DNA of 9,509 nt, taken from assembly GCA_021545665.1 (NCBI GenBank), contig JAJRTX010000272.1, forward strand, positions 1-9,509, read 5' to 3'. Under the pieces are notes generated by a model that saw nothing but the letters and a program-made list of their open reading frames with translations, did no database searches and was not told the DNA's origin. Positions 1 to 6,910 of the stretch are shown here, piece after piece. This DNA comes from Zetaproteobacteria bacterium. Lineage in GTDB: Bacteria; Pseudomonadota; Zetaproteobacteria; Mariprofundales; Mariprofundaceae. The translations under genes and the position numbers were made by a program. How positions within the stretch are numbered: position 1 is the stretch's first letter; each line of letters begins with the position of its first letter.

Positions 1-58
1 CTTTATCGGGATGACCTTCGGATACGGATTCAGATGTAAAAACGAAATTTTTGCTCAT
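1..58 (-). CDS. metK: S-adenosylmethionine synthase, N-terminus only (partial)
   Basis: MetK makes S-adenosylmethionine from methionine and ATP in the cytoplasm. Only the first 19 codons are in the window; the gene runs off the left edge. The translation begins MSKNFVFTSESVSEGHPDK, and the block TSESVSEGHPDK is the near-invariant N-terminal signature of the family, holding the ATP-contacting histidine of GHPDK. The start is set by that signature and by a GGAGA Shine-Dalgarno sequence a few bases upstream on the minus strand. The gene lies downstream of ubiB on the same strand with a gap of about 130 bases. SAM is the methyl donor used by UbiE in the same block, though a functional link is only an inference. 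Confidence 0.93.
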   Translation of the reverse strand, partial: MSKNFVFTSESVSEGHPDK

Positions 59-79
59 TATTTCTCCACTTTATGTCGT

Positions 80-108
80 ATGTTTTTTGTTGAAAGCTAA
101 GCTGTCAA
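80..108 (-). promoter_or_regulatory. Possible sigma70 promoter of metK
   Basis: On the minus strand a perfect -35 hexamer TTGACA lies at 108-103, about 45 bases upstream of the metK start codon. At a 17-base spacing the -10 position reads AAACAT, which is a poor match, so only the -35 half is convincing. The site lies in the gap between ubiB and metK, which would allow metK transcription independent of the ubi block. I see no SAM riboswitch-like fold in the short leader, but I could not run a covariance search. Confidence 0.35.
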
Positions 109-187
109 CACATTCATCCATGGCGTTATTTATCATTATTCATTCAACAGGCGGCGCACACTAACGAATTTTGCACCATTGACCAAG

Positions 188-1795
188 TCAGCTGCGCGAC
201 AGGCTAAGCACAAATCCCAGACTCATCACCAGCACACTGCTTACCAGTTGCCAGCTTGCAGCGCCCTGCACAAGCGATAGCGCCAGCCATGCCGCACCCC
301 CGGCAGTCATCATCGAACCAACAATAGCTGGCAGGCGTGCTGATTCCGAGGCAAATACCACCTCACCCGATTCCACCTGCGCCAGTACAGCATCCAGTTG
401 TTCAGGTAAGTGCATCCAGCTATGTAACTGGCCTCGAATCTCATCCGCCATCGCTTCAGCGCGGCCAACCGGCCCCATATGCCGGGTTACCCATTCGGTA
501 ATCAGAGGGCGCGCCAGCTCCCAGATATTGGCATGATCAGCCAGCTCACGCGCCACGCCTTCGATCACCACCATGGTTTTCTGTAACAACAGTAATTCCG
601 GCTGCGTTTCCATCTTGAAACGCTCGGTGACGGCAAACATGGCCAGCAACAGCTCGGCAATAGAAATATCACCCAACGGGCGATTAAAGATGGGGATGGC
701 GATTTCACGCAGCGCATCTTCAAAAGCCGAAACATTGGTATCGGCCGGTACATAACCGGCTTCCACATGCACTTCGGCCGCACGACGGTAATCTGCTTGC
801 AGAAAAGCCATCATCATATCGGCCAGATAACGGCGGGATTTAATATCCAGTCGCCCGACTATGCCAAAATCGACCAGAATCATGTCACCATTTTCGGCCA
901 CAAAGATATTGCCCGGATGCATATCAGCATGGAAATAACCATCAACGAATACACTATGGAAAAACACTGTTGCCATGCGTTCGCATAATTTCAGACAATC
1001 ATGGCCGGCTGCCTGCAAAGCCTCTTTCTCATCAATCGGAATGCCCGAAATGCGCTCCGTGGTCAGCACTTCCGTGTGGGTGTAATCCCACAGCACCTCA
1101 GGCACGCCCACGCCTTCAATATCGGCAAAGTTTTCAGTGAAACGGCTGGCATGCGCTGCCTCGGCACGCAAATTCAACTCACCTCGAATGGTGGTGGCAA
1201 ACTCATCAATCACCTGCGGCGCTTTTAAACGCCGGTATTCGGGGAAATAGCGGTTAAATAATGAGGCCAGCAGGTAGAGTATGGCCAGATCGGATTCAAT
1301 GGTGCGCCCGATATGATCACGCCGCACCTTCACCGCCACCTTGCGCCCGTCTTTGAGGATGGCAAAATGAACCTGTGCAATGGATGCAGCAGCAATCGAT
1401 TTTTCATCAAATGACTCAAACAAACCGTCTTTTCCGGTCAGTGGACGTTTAAAGCTGCTTTCGATCACCCGCTGTACCCGCGCAAACGGTTCCGGTGGCA
1501 CATCATCCTGTAAACGTTTCAATTCCAGCGCCACATCCATGGGCAGCAGATCCACACGCGTGGACAGCATCTGGCCGAATTTGATGAAAGTAGGGCCAAG
1601 CTTTTCCAGCACCAGTCGAATCTGGGCACCAAGATCGGTAGGTAACTCATCGCCGCGAACCAGTTGCACCAGCCAGACATAAGGATAACCGAACAGGCGC
1701 AGGCGCACGGCCAGTGCTGCCATGCCGTGGGTGGCCAGAATATGGGCAATGCGCATCAAACGCAGATTGCGACGGAAACTGGCGGGTAATCTCAT
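188..1795 (-). CDS. ubiB: UbiB, ABC1/COQ8-type atypical kinase for ubiquinone synthesis
   Basis: UbiB is a membrane-anchored protein-kinase-like ATPase of the ABC1/AarF/COQ8 family that is needed for ubiquinone biosynthesis. The 535-residue product is close to the 546 residues of E. coli UbiB. Visible family marks in order: KFGQ (residues 72-75, the KxGQ motif), the alanine-rich nucleotide loop AAASIAQVH (135-143), the VAVK lysine (156), HADMHPGN (289-296) and DFG (309-311). The last about 45 residues form two hydrophobic segments fitting the C-terminal membrane anchor. Its ATG overlaps the ubiJ stop codon as ATGA, and GGAG lies about 8 bases upstream inside ubiJ, so it is co-transcribed and probably coupled to ubiJ. 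It ends in TGA with no clear terminator before metK. Assignment is firm; the biochemical role is known only from family members. Confidence 0.96.
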   Translation of the reverse strand: MRLPASFRRNLRLMRIAHILATHGMAALAVRLRLFGYPYVWLVQLVRGDELPTDLGAQIRLVLEKLGPTFIKFGQMLSTRVDLLPMDVALELKRLQDDVPPEPFARVQRVIESSFKRPLTGKDGLFESFDEKSIAAASIAQVHFAILKDGRKVAVKVRRDHIGRTIESDLAILYLLASLFNRYFPEYRRLKAPQVIDEFATTIRGELNLRAEAAHASRFTENFADIEGVGVPEVLWDYTHTEVLTTERISGIPIDEKEALQAAGHDCLKLCERMATVFFHSVFVDGYFHADMHPGNIFVAENGDMILVDFGIVGRLDIKSRRYLADMMMAFLQADYRRAAEVHVEAGYVPADTNVSAFEDALREIAIPIFNRPLGDISIAELLLAMFAVTERFKMETQPELLLLQKTMVVIEGVARELADHANIWELARPLITEWVTRHMGPVGRAEAMADEIRGQLHSWMHLPEQLDAVLAQVESGEVVFASESARLPAIVGSMMTAGGAAWLALSLVQGAASWQLVSSVLVMSLGFVLSLSRS

Positions 1796-2454
1796 CGCCC
1801 ATCTCCACTTTCAATCAAAATCTGCATTTTATGCTCTGACTTTGTGACCCGCCCTTTCAGCCGGGATATTTGATGTAATATACCCTCTACGCCTCCCTGC
1901 CAGTCCTGCAGACGCTTATCATCTGGCATATCCATGTTGCGCAGTCTGTTTGTAACCACCTGCCTTGAGCTCTCGGCCAATTTTTTTTCGGCTGTTAGCA
2001 GGGTATGTGCCGCTCTCGCCACCCGGGAGCCGAAAAAATCTCCAAAGACAGCGCGCAATTCGTGCTCCCAGTCGAGATTAGCTGCGGTAAACAGCTTTTT
2101 AAATCTTAGCATAGCCTCGGAATCTCCCGACAGTGTTAACACCTGCTGGAAGATCAGGTCATCAAGGTCTTCACGGGCAAAACACAAACGGGCGAAACCA
2201 GCGGTTGTTGCCTTAATGCGCACATCAATATCACCCTCATAAACAGGACGAACCCAGGGCTTTGTTGCGGAAAATCCGAGAAAAATAATTACGCCCGTAT
2301 CTGATGTGTGAATGCGGAAGACCTTACCTTCCAAATCGTCGAGTAAAGGCTTAAGGCTGTGATCGCGGGCAAAGAACAGTTCCAGCACAGTAGCTAAAAC
2401 CACACATTGCACTGGCACTGGAATCAGCCTGAGCGGCAAAAACATGACACTCAT
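1792..2454 (-). CDS. ubiJ: UbiJ, SCP2-domain ubiquinone biosynthesis accessory factor
   Basis: UbiJ is a soluble accessory protein that binds lipid intermediates through an SCP2 domain and helps assemble the UbiE-I complex for ubiquinone synthesis (known for the E. coli protein). The 220-residue product has an SCP2-like first half (about residues 25-125, including the FAREDLDDLIFQQVLTLSGD stretch with its conserved low-stringency GD) and a charged helical C-terminal part (about 160-215), as in UbiJ. It sits between ubiE and ubiB, the standard order. The ATG at 2454 has no good Shine-Dalgarno sequence and lies partly inside a 7-8 bp hairpin. A second in-frame ATG three codons downstream is an alternative start. 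It overlaps ubiB by four bases. Sequence conservation in this family is low, so the call leans on context as well as on the fold pattern. Confidence 0.9.
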   Translation of the reverse strand: MSVMFLPLRLIPVPVQCVVLATVLELFFARDHSLKPLLDDLEGKVFRIHTSDTGVIIFLGFSATKPWVRPVYEGDIDVRIKATTAGFARLCFAREDLDDLIFQQVLTLSGDSEAMLRFKKLFTAANLDWEHELRAVFGDFFGSRVARAAHTLLTAEKKLAESSRQVVTNRLRNMDMPDDKRLQDWQGGVEGILHQISRLKGRVTKSEHKMQILIESGDGR

Positions 2455-2582
2455 GAGGCGTTCGCCTCATTCATTGATTGTATGGCCCTACGGCATTCAT
2501 GCCTCGAGCTTAAACGCGAATCGAAAAGTGCGGTTCTCGATTCGCTCACGGGCGTGCATTCGCTTACCCGCTGCACCTCCAT
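2451..2582 (-). CDS. Possible 43-aa small ORF coupled to ubiJ (or repeat-derived)
   Basis: An ATG-initiated ORF of 43 codons fills the gap between ubiE (20 bases upstream) and ubiJ. It begins MEVQRVSECT and ends NEANAS, and its TGA overlaps the ubiJ ATG as ATGA. The product is polar and Arg/Ser-rich, with no signal peptide or membrane segment. I recognise no family. In its favour are position, strand and the exact overlap. Against it are the lack of an upstream Shine-Dalgarno sequence (a GGAGG lies just after the ATG) and the fact that it overlaps a run of palindromes that look like a small dispersed repeat, in which ORFs are often accidental. A second frame also gives a short ORF (MHARERIENRTF...), which weakens the coding case. 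It could be a leader ORF whose translation matters more than its product. Confidence 0.25.
   Translation of the reverse strand: MEVQRVSECTPVSESRTALFDSRLSSRHECRRAIQSMNEANAS
2453..2470 (-). promoter_or_regulatory. Hairpin enclosing the ubiJ start codon
   Basis: A perfect palindrome, ATGAGGCG/CGCCTCAT with two central bases, spans the ubiJ initiation site. In the minus-strand transcript it can form a 7-bp stem closed by a GAAC loop, and the first two bases of the ubiJ AUG lie in the stem. Ribosomes finishing the overlapping upstream ORF would melt it, which is the classic layout of translational coupling. The palindrome is seen directly; the regulatory role is inference. Confidence 0.4.
2492..2545. 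repeat. Cluster of short palindromes in the ubiE-ubiJ gap
   Basis: Two more inverted repeats follow the one at the ubiJ start: GGCAT/ATGCC at 2492-2503 with a 2-base centre, and a perfect 9-bp GCGAATCGA/TCGATTCGC at 2516-2524 and 2537-2545 with a 12-base loop. Including the 2453-2470 hairpin, three stems occur in under 100 bases. The motif TTCGC recurs in this stretch (2461, 2541, 2559). Such density suggests a REP-like or small palindromic dispersed unit; other copies would have to be found elsewhere in the genome. Confidence 0.45.
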
Positions 2583-2602
2583 GTGTGGGACGTTGGCTTG
2601 GT

Positions 2603-3394
2603 TCATATCTTATATCCCCGGTGCAAGGCCACAATGCCACCGGTCATGTTGTCGTGTTTGATCAGGTCGAAGCCGGCAGTTGCAATCAATTTGCTAAAGC
2701 GCTGTTGATCCGGGAAGCGGCGAATGGATTCAACCAGATACTGATAAGATTCCCGGTCACCGGTCACTTTTTCACCGATCAACGGAATAACATTAAAGGA
2801 ATAAGTGTCATAAGCCACCTCCAGCAGTGGCAGCACAGGGCGCGAAAACTCCAGGCAGATAAACTGACCCCCCGGTTTGAGTACACGGTAAAATTCAGCC
2901 AAACCGGCCCCGATATCGACAAAATTACGAATGCCAAATGCAATAGTCACACAATCAAAGCTGTTTTCGGCAAAGGCAAGTTTTGTGCCGTCGGATTGAA
3001 TACAATCGGCCCGGCCCGGCAATAGTCCGGCATCAATAATCCGGCGCGCACCTTCTGCCAGCATCGGGCCGTTCAAATCAGTCAAAATCACCCGTCCTGA
3101 CGAGCCCATCTTTTTCGCCAGACCGATAGAAAGATCTCCGGATCCGGCCGCCACATCCAGCACCCGATTGCCAGCACCGACAGCAGCAATATTGAATAGC
3201 TGTCGTTTCCACAATCTGTGCAGGCCACAGCTCATCAAATCATTCATAACATCATACTGACTGGCGACAGAGGAGAATACGCCCATTACTTTCTGTACTT
3301 TTTCCGGTGCGGTGACGGTCTCGAACCCGAAATGGGTTGAATCAGTTGTGTCGGAAGTGCCGGAGGATTTTTGCTCGTGGGTTTGTTTAGTCAT
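2603..3394 (-). CDS. ubiE: UbiE, ubiquinone/menaquinone C-methyltransferase
   Basis: UbiE transfers a methyl group from SAM to the ring carbon of the 2-polyprenyl benzoquinol intermediate (and to demethylmenaquinol where menaquinone is made). The 263-residue product matches UbiE along its whole length: HFGFETV (21-27), YDVMNDLMSCGLHRLWKR (47-64), SAM-binding motif I VLDVAAGSGDL (78-88), the acidic D106 after strand 2, FDCVTIAFGIRN (146-157), RVLKPGGQF (170-178), YDTYSFNVIPLIG (195-207) and the C-terminal NMTGGIVALHRGYKI. It is about 12 residues longer at the N-terminus than E. coli UbiE. No Shine-Dalgarno sequence is evident before this ATG, but a 43-codon ORF ends over it as ATGA. It is the first recognised gene of the minus-strand ubi block and is divergent from nrdJa. 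Confidence 0.97.
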   Translation of the reverse strand: MTKQTHEQKSSGTSDTTDSTHFGFETVTAPEKVQKVMGVFSSVASQYDVMNDLMSCGLHRLWKRQLFNIAAVGAGNRVLDVAAGSGDLSIGLAKKMGSSGRVILTDLNGPMLAEGARRIIDAGLLPGRADCIQSDGTKLAFAENSFDCVTIAFGIRNFVDIGAGLAEFYRVLKPGGQFICLEFSRPVLPLLEVAYDTYSFNVIPLIGEKVTGDRESYQYLVESIRRFPDQQRFSKLIATAGFDLIKHDNMTGGIVALHRGYKI

Positions 3395-3522
3395 GGGCTG
3401 CGCATCGTATCAGGCACATCAGAGCCTGTTAACCCGCATTGTTCATGAATCTTACGGCATTCTTGTTGGGGCATTTCCCTGTGGCTGTCTGTTTCAGAAT
3501 TTCCTTGGCCCGGATTTGACAT
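3391..3522 (-). CDS. Possible 43-aa small ORF coupled to ubiE
   Basis: A 43-codon ORF starting ATG at 3522 ends in TGA that overlaps the ubiE ATG as ATGA. The product begins MSNPGQGNSETDSHREM, is hydrophilic and rich in Glu, Gln and Ser, has two cysteines at residues 22 and 29, and shows no signal peptide or membrane helix. I recognise no family; it does not resemble the DUF971 protein that precedes ubiE in some relatives. No strong Shine-Dalgarno sequence lies directly upstream (an AGGAAGGGG run is too far). The exact overlap, and the lack of another ribosome site for ubiE, make a translated leader plausible, but a chance ORF of this length is also possible. Confidence 0.3.
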   Translation of the reverse strand: MSNPGQGNSETDSHREMPQQECRKIHEQCGLTGSDVPDTMRSP

Positions 3523-3594
3523 GAAAATCTGCAAAACCCCTTCCTGTTTGTGTATAAACTGTGAATTAATAGTTAATCATTTGTGTATTACAAA

Positions 3595-3642
3595 ACACCA
3601 CAAATAGTGGCTAACAACATCTTGACACCCAAGATATAGTAC
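3595..3642 (+). promoter_or_regulatory. Tandem NrdR boxes upstream of nrdJa
   Basis: NrdR is the ATP/dATP-sensing repressor of ribonucleotide reductase genes. It binds paired 16-bp boxes with the consensus ACACwATATATwGTGT. Two sites fit 12 of 16 positions by hand alignment: 3595-3610 (ACACCACAAATAGTGG) and 3627-3642 (ACCCAAGATATAGTAC). They are 32 bp apart start to start, three helical turns, as in known NrdR-regulated promoters. The second lies between the -35 and -10 hexamers, so binding would block RNA polymerase. nrdR itself is not in the window. Confidence 0.65.
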
Positions 3643-3649
3643 CCATACT
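3622..3649 (+). promoter_or_regulatory. Sigma70-type promoter of nrdJa
   Basis: A perfect -35 TTGACA (3622-3627) is followed after 16 bases by CATACT (3644-3649), 4 of 6 matches to the -10 consensus. Transcription would start near 3656 and give a leader of about 43 bases before the nrdJa ATG at 3699, which carries AGGAGG at 3689-3694. I found no cobalamin-riboswitch-like box in the leader. The rest of the 3395-3698 gap is the small ORF ahead of ubiE plus AT-rich DNA at 3545-3600. Confidence 0.65.
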
Positions 3650-3698
3650 GGCAGCCTGCCCTTTTGTTTTCAGGGGAAAGAATTGTTGAGGAGGATAC

Positions 3699-5870
3699 AT
3701 GAGCGCAGAAACGCATGTCTTGCACATCGCATCAATTGACCGAAGTGAATCGGACGAGAGTACTGAAATTAGATTCCAGTCGGCATCACTGGATATCTGG
3801 GATAAAAAATATCGCCTGCAGGATAAATTTGGCCATGCGGTAGATGCCGATATTCAGGCTACTTATCAACGCGTCGCCAAAGCGCTGGCGGCAGTTGAGG
3901 ATGAGGGTAAGCGTGAATACTGGTTCCAGCGCTTTACCTGGGCGCTGGCCAATGGCGCCATCCCGGCCGGGCGCATTATGTCCAATGCCGGAGCTGAAGC
4001 ACACAAACCGGCCACCTCCACCATTAACTGTACTGTATCCGGTATGGTTCCTGATTCGATGGATGGCATTCTGTCCATGGTGCATGAAGCAGGCCTGACG
4101 CTGAAAGCCGGTTGTGGTATCGGTTATGAATTTTCTACGCTGCGTCCAAAGGGCGCTTATGTATCCGGTGCCGGCGCTTATACTTCCGGGCCTCTCTCAT
4201 TCATGGATATTTATGACAAAATGTGTTTCACCGTTTCCTCAGCCGGAGGGCGTCGCGGGGCGCAAATGGGCACCTTTGATATTTCTCATCCGGACATTAT
4301 TGATTTCATCCGTGCCAAGCGCGAAGACGGACGTCTGCGCCAGTTTAATCTTTCCTGCCTGATCACCCGCGATTTCATGGAAGCGGTAAAGAACGATGAT
4401 GACTGGGATCTGGTTTTCCCGGCCAGTAAAACAGAACTTGATGACAAGGAAACCCGTATCGTATTTAAACATGTGGCCAATCCACCTTCGAGTTCGGTCA
4501 GGGATGATCGTGGCCTTGTTGCTTGCCGGGTCTATAAAACCATGAAGGCGCAGCGCCTGTGGGATGTGATTATGGCTTCCACTTACGATTATGCCGAGCC
4601 CGGTTTCATCCTTATTGATGAAGTGAATGAGCTGAATAATAACTGGTTCTGTGAAGATGTTCGCGCTACCAATCCATGTGGCGAACAGCCGCTGCCACCT
4701 TATGGCGCCTGTCTGCTGGGCAGCGTTAATCTAACCAAGTTTGTGCGCCAGCCATTCACTGAACAGGCATATTTTGACTGGGATGCTTATCGTGAAGTGG
4801 TGATGATTTTCACCCGCATGCTGGATAATGTCGTGGATATCAATGGCTTGCCGCTGCAAAAGCAGCGTGATGAGATTGTTTCCAAGCGCCGCCATGGCAT
4901 GGGTTTCCTGGGCCTGGGTTCAGCCCTGACCATGCTGCGCACACCGTACGGTTCAGCCGAATCGCTGGAATTTACTGAAAAAATCGCCTATGAAATGGCG
5001 CGCACCGGTTTTGCCGCCGGACTGGAGCTGGCTGAAGAAAAGGGTGTGGCTCCGGCACTGGAACAAGTGTTTGAAGTGACCGCGGAAATGTTGGCCAAAC
5101 GTCCTGAAATGGTGGCTGACGGCATCCAAATCGGTGAGCGGGTTGCAGGCCGCGTGCTGTGGGGCAGGTATTCACGTTATATGCAGAAGTTCCTTGCCAC
5201 CGGCTCTGAAGAAGATAAAGCCATGATCGAAGCACTGATCGAAAAGGGTTGCCGCTTTACCCATCACTCATCGATTGCGCCGACCGGTACGATTTCACTT
5301 TCACTGGCCAATAATGCCTCCAATGGCATCGAACCCAGCTTCGCCCATCATTATGCCCGCAATATCATTCGTGAAGGCAGGAAAGCCAAGGAGAAAGTGG
5401 ATGTATTCTCCTTTGAGTTGCTGGCTTATCGTGAACTGATTAACAGCGATGCGATGCCGTATACCGATGAAGAGGCCAACAAATTACCGGATTATTTCAT
5501 CTCTGCCGATGAAGTAACGCCGAAACAGCATGTTGATATTCAGGCTGCAGCCCAACGCTGGGTGGATTCGTCCATTTCCAAGACCGCCAATGTGCCGACT
5601 GATTTCCCCTACGAGGATTTCAAGGATATTTATATGTATGCCTATGAGCAGGGACTGAAGGGTTGCACGACTTTTCGCTTTAATCCGGAGGCATTCCAGG
5701 GCGTGCTGGTCAAGGAAGAGGATCTGGCTAATACCACCTATAAATTTACCCTCGCTGACGGCACAGTGATTGAAGCCAGAGGCAATGATGAGGTTGAATA
5801 CGACGGCGAAACGCACAGCGCGGCCAACCTCTTCGATGCCCTGAAAGAAGGTTATTACGGGAAGTTTTGA
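3699..5870 (+). CDS. nrdJa: Class II (B12-dependent) ribonucleotide reductase, catalytic subunit NrdJa
   Basis: This is the catalytic chain of the adenosylcobalamin-dependent ribonucleotide reductase, which turns ribonucleotides into deoxyribonucleotides with or without oxygen. The 723-residue product has the expected active-site cysteines: C111 in TINCTVSG, the thiyl-radical C327 with E329 in NPCGEQPLPPYG, and C338 in GACLLGSVNL as redox partner of C111. Other marks are GRIMSNAG (91-98), AGCGIGYEF (137-145), SAGGRRGAQMG (181-191), the SIAPTGTIS phosphate-binding stretch near residue 525, and the C-terminus AANLFDALKEGYYGKF. The C-terminal cysteine tail of single-chain enzymes is absent here and is supplied by the downstream nrdJb, the arrangement known from Pseudomonas aeruginosa NrdJa/NrdJb. 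The start is set by AGGAGG four bases upstream. Expression is probably NrdR-repressed, from the two upstream boxes. Confidence 0.96.
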   Translation: MSAETHVLHIASIDRSESDESTEIRFQSASLDIWDKKYRLQDKFGHAVDADIQATYQRVAKALAAVEDEGKREYWFQRFTWALANGAIPAGRIMSNAGAEAHKPATSTINCTVSGMVPDSMDGILSMVHEAGLTLKAGCGIGYEFSTLRPKGAYVSGAGAYTSGPLSFMDIYDKMCFTVSSAGGRRGAQMGTFDISHPDIIDFIRAKREDGRLRQFNLSCLITRDFMEAVKNDDDWDLVFPASKTELDDKETRIVFKHVANPPSSSVRDDRGLVACRVYKTMKAQRLWDVIMASTYDYAEPGFILIDEVNELNNNWFCEDVRATNPCGEQPLPPYGACLLGSVNLTKFVRQPFTEQAYFDWDAYREVVMIFTRMLDNVVDINGLPLQKQRDEIVSKRRHGMGFLGLGSALTMLRTPYGSAESLEFTEKIAYEMARTGFAAGLELAEEKGVAPALEQVFEVTAEMLAKRPEMVADGIQIGERVAGRVLWGRYSRYMQKFLATGSEEDKAMIEALIEKGCRFTHHSSIAPTGTISLSLANNASNGIEPSFAHHYARNIIREGRKAKEKVDVFSFELLAYRELINSDAMPYTDEEANKLPDYFISADEVTPKQHVDIQAAAQRWVDSSISKTANVPTDFPYEDFKDIYMYAYEQGLKGCTTFRFNPEAFQGVLVKEEDLANTTYKFTLADGTVIEARGNDEVEYDGETHSAANLFDALKEGYYGKF

Positions 5871-5873
5871 TTG

Positions 5874-5896
5874 TTCACCACGAACTTCGTGGTGAA
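5874..5896. terminator. Strong hairpin just after nrdJa
   Basis: A perfect 11-bp inverted repeat TTCACCACGAA/TTCGTGGTGAA with one central base begins four bases after the nrdJa stop codon; as RNA it would form a 9-bp stem with a 5-base loop. It is followed by AAGAG and only four T residues, so it is a poor classical terminator. An attenuator, or an mRNA-stabilising stem that sets the nrdJa to nrdJb ratio, is as likely. Confidence 0.5.
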
Positions 5897-6055
5897 AGAG
5901 TTTTAAAAAAACCTGTGGGTATTGACTGGTTCCCCCCGTGTCACCACATGGATGTGAAGACGCCCACAATTACCGGTCGCAGCGTCCGGGCATGAGTGAT
6001 AACATGAAAATACGCTGCACTAATTGGATATGCTCAGATATAACAGATTCTGAGT
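5897..6055. other. Structured spacer between nrdJa and nrdJb
   Basis: No convincing gene lies here. Short pairings are visible: TGTGGG (5914-5919) with CCCACA (5963-5968), enclosing CACAT/ATGTG (5945-5956). The spacing of about 200 bases between the two subunits of one enzyme is larger than needed for an operon. I see only weak promoter-like hexamers ahead of nrdJb. Confidence 0.35.
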
Positions 6056-6070
6056 ATGTCTGGAGGTCAT

Positions 6071-6709
6071 ATGAGCATTAAAATTGAGCAGAAGATTACC
6101 GACTTTGAAGTAAAGAAAGCAGGCGATGAAGCAAAAGAGAGTGCAACGGTACTCCAGATCGCGCCGCTGCTGGAGCGTGATGATATTCTTGAAGGCAGTA
6201 CCTACAAGATTAAAACGCCTAATTCCGATCATGCCATGTATATCACCATCAATGATGTGGTGATCAATGCCGGGGAACCGGAAGAGCATCGGCGTCCGTT
6301 TGAGGTGTTCATCAACTCCAAGAATATGGAGCATTTCATGTGGATTGTTGCACTGACCCGCGTGATTTCAGCCATTTTCCGCAAGGGCGGCGACATCACC
6401 TTCCTGGTTGAAGAGATGAAAGCCGTATTCGATCCTCGTGGTGGTTATTACAAACGCGGCGGCAAATACATGCCCTCACTGGTTGCCGAAATCGGCGAAG
6501 TGATCCAGCAGCATCTAGTTTCCATCGGCATGATGGACGGCCAAATTGGTGGCCCCGAACTGGAACTGAAAAAGAAGCAAATTGAGGAAAAGCTGGGACC
6601 TGACGCTATGTCCAATGCCAACCAGTGCCCCAAATGCGCCGCCATGGCTCTGGTAAGAATGGACAACTGCGACACCTGTTTAGAATGCGGCCACAGCAAA
6701 TGCGGCTGA
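6071..6709 (+). CDS. nrdJb: NrdJb, separate C-terminal redox/zinc-ribbon subunit of class II RNR
   Basis: NrdJb is the small partner that supplies the C-terminal part of the class II reductase, with the cysteines that recharge the active-site disulfide. The 212-residue product has a TSCPD-type domain (about residues 28-125, with LEGSTYKIKTP and YITINDVVINAGEP) and a C-terminal cysteine cluster: CPKC (186-189), then CDTCLECGHSKCG (200-212). These six cysteines fit a zinc ribbon plus redox pair. An upstream in-frame ATG at 6056 would add MSGGH, but GGAGG at 6062-6066 sits inside that extension, four bases before the ATG at 6071, the same spacing as in nrdJa, so 6071 is chosen. It is probably co-expressed with nrdJa through the hairpin-bearing spacer. 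The family also occurs as 'TSCPD domain-containing protein' annotations. Confidence 0.92.
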   Translation: MSIKIEQKITDFEVKKAGDEAKESATVLQIAPLLERDDILEGSTYKIKTPNSDHAMYITINDVVINAGEPEEHRRPFEVFINSKNMEHFMWIVALTRVISAIFRKGGDITFLVEEMKAVFDPRGGYYKRGGKYMPSLVAEIGEVIQQHLVSIGMMDGQIGGPELELKKKQIEEKLGPDAMSNANQCPKCAAMALVRMDNCDTCLECGHSKCG

Positions 6710-6739
6710 TTTAAAACTATCCGCCTTATATAAAAAGGG

Positions 6740-6910
6740 ATGTTCTTGGAGGCCACTTCAGTTTTTCCAACGGATAAGTCGGCTATGAAGGTCGTATCCT
6801 TGGCCATTGAATCAGCATCCAGGAAATGGACGATGCCAATTCATAACTGGAAAGCCGCTCTTAACCGATTTGTGATTGAGTTCCCAAATCGGATACCTGA
6901 GAAGTTTTAG
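6740..6910 (+). pseudogene. IS256-family (mutator) transposase, C-terminal remnant
   Basis: A 56-codon open stretch translates to the tail of an IS256-family transposase: FPTDKSAMKVVSLAIESAS followed by KWTMPIHNWKAALNRF and a basic-aromatic end RIPEKF. The pattern FPtd...lylAie.iskKWtmpi.NW..alnqF.i.F is the usual C-terminus of this DDE family. An in-frame TAA at 6731 and the nrdJb end at 6709 leave no room for the catalytic domain, so more than 300 residues are missing and the copy is dead. It cannot start translation properly: the only ATG follows a poor ribosome site. It shows that an insertion sequence once stood between nrdJb and the stress gene. Confidence 0.85.

Noticed and set aside
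2526..2534. AAGTGCGGT, identical to the Haemophilus DNA uptake 9-mer, in a hairpin loop
   Set aside because: Seen once in the window; a single 9-mer is not evidence of an uptake system, and the host does not look like Pasteurellaceae.
3551..3580. Possible minus-strand promoter for the ubi block (TATACA with TGATTA)
   Set aside because: The -35 match is only 2 of 6 at the right spacing, so the promoter of the ubi block is left unassigned.
3650..3698. Cobalamin riboswitch before the B12-dependent reductase
   Set aside because: No B12-box-like motif and the leader is only about 43 bases, too short for that riboswitch.
5948..5995. 15-codon ORF between nrdJa and nrdJb
   Set aside because: Too short, no ribosome site, no overlap with nrdJb; nothing separates it from chance.
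6056..6070. Upstream ATG giving nrdJb five extra residues
   Set aside because: The ribosome site GGAGG lies inside this extension and points to the ATG at 6071.
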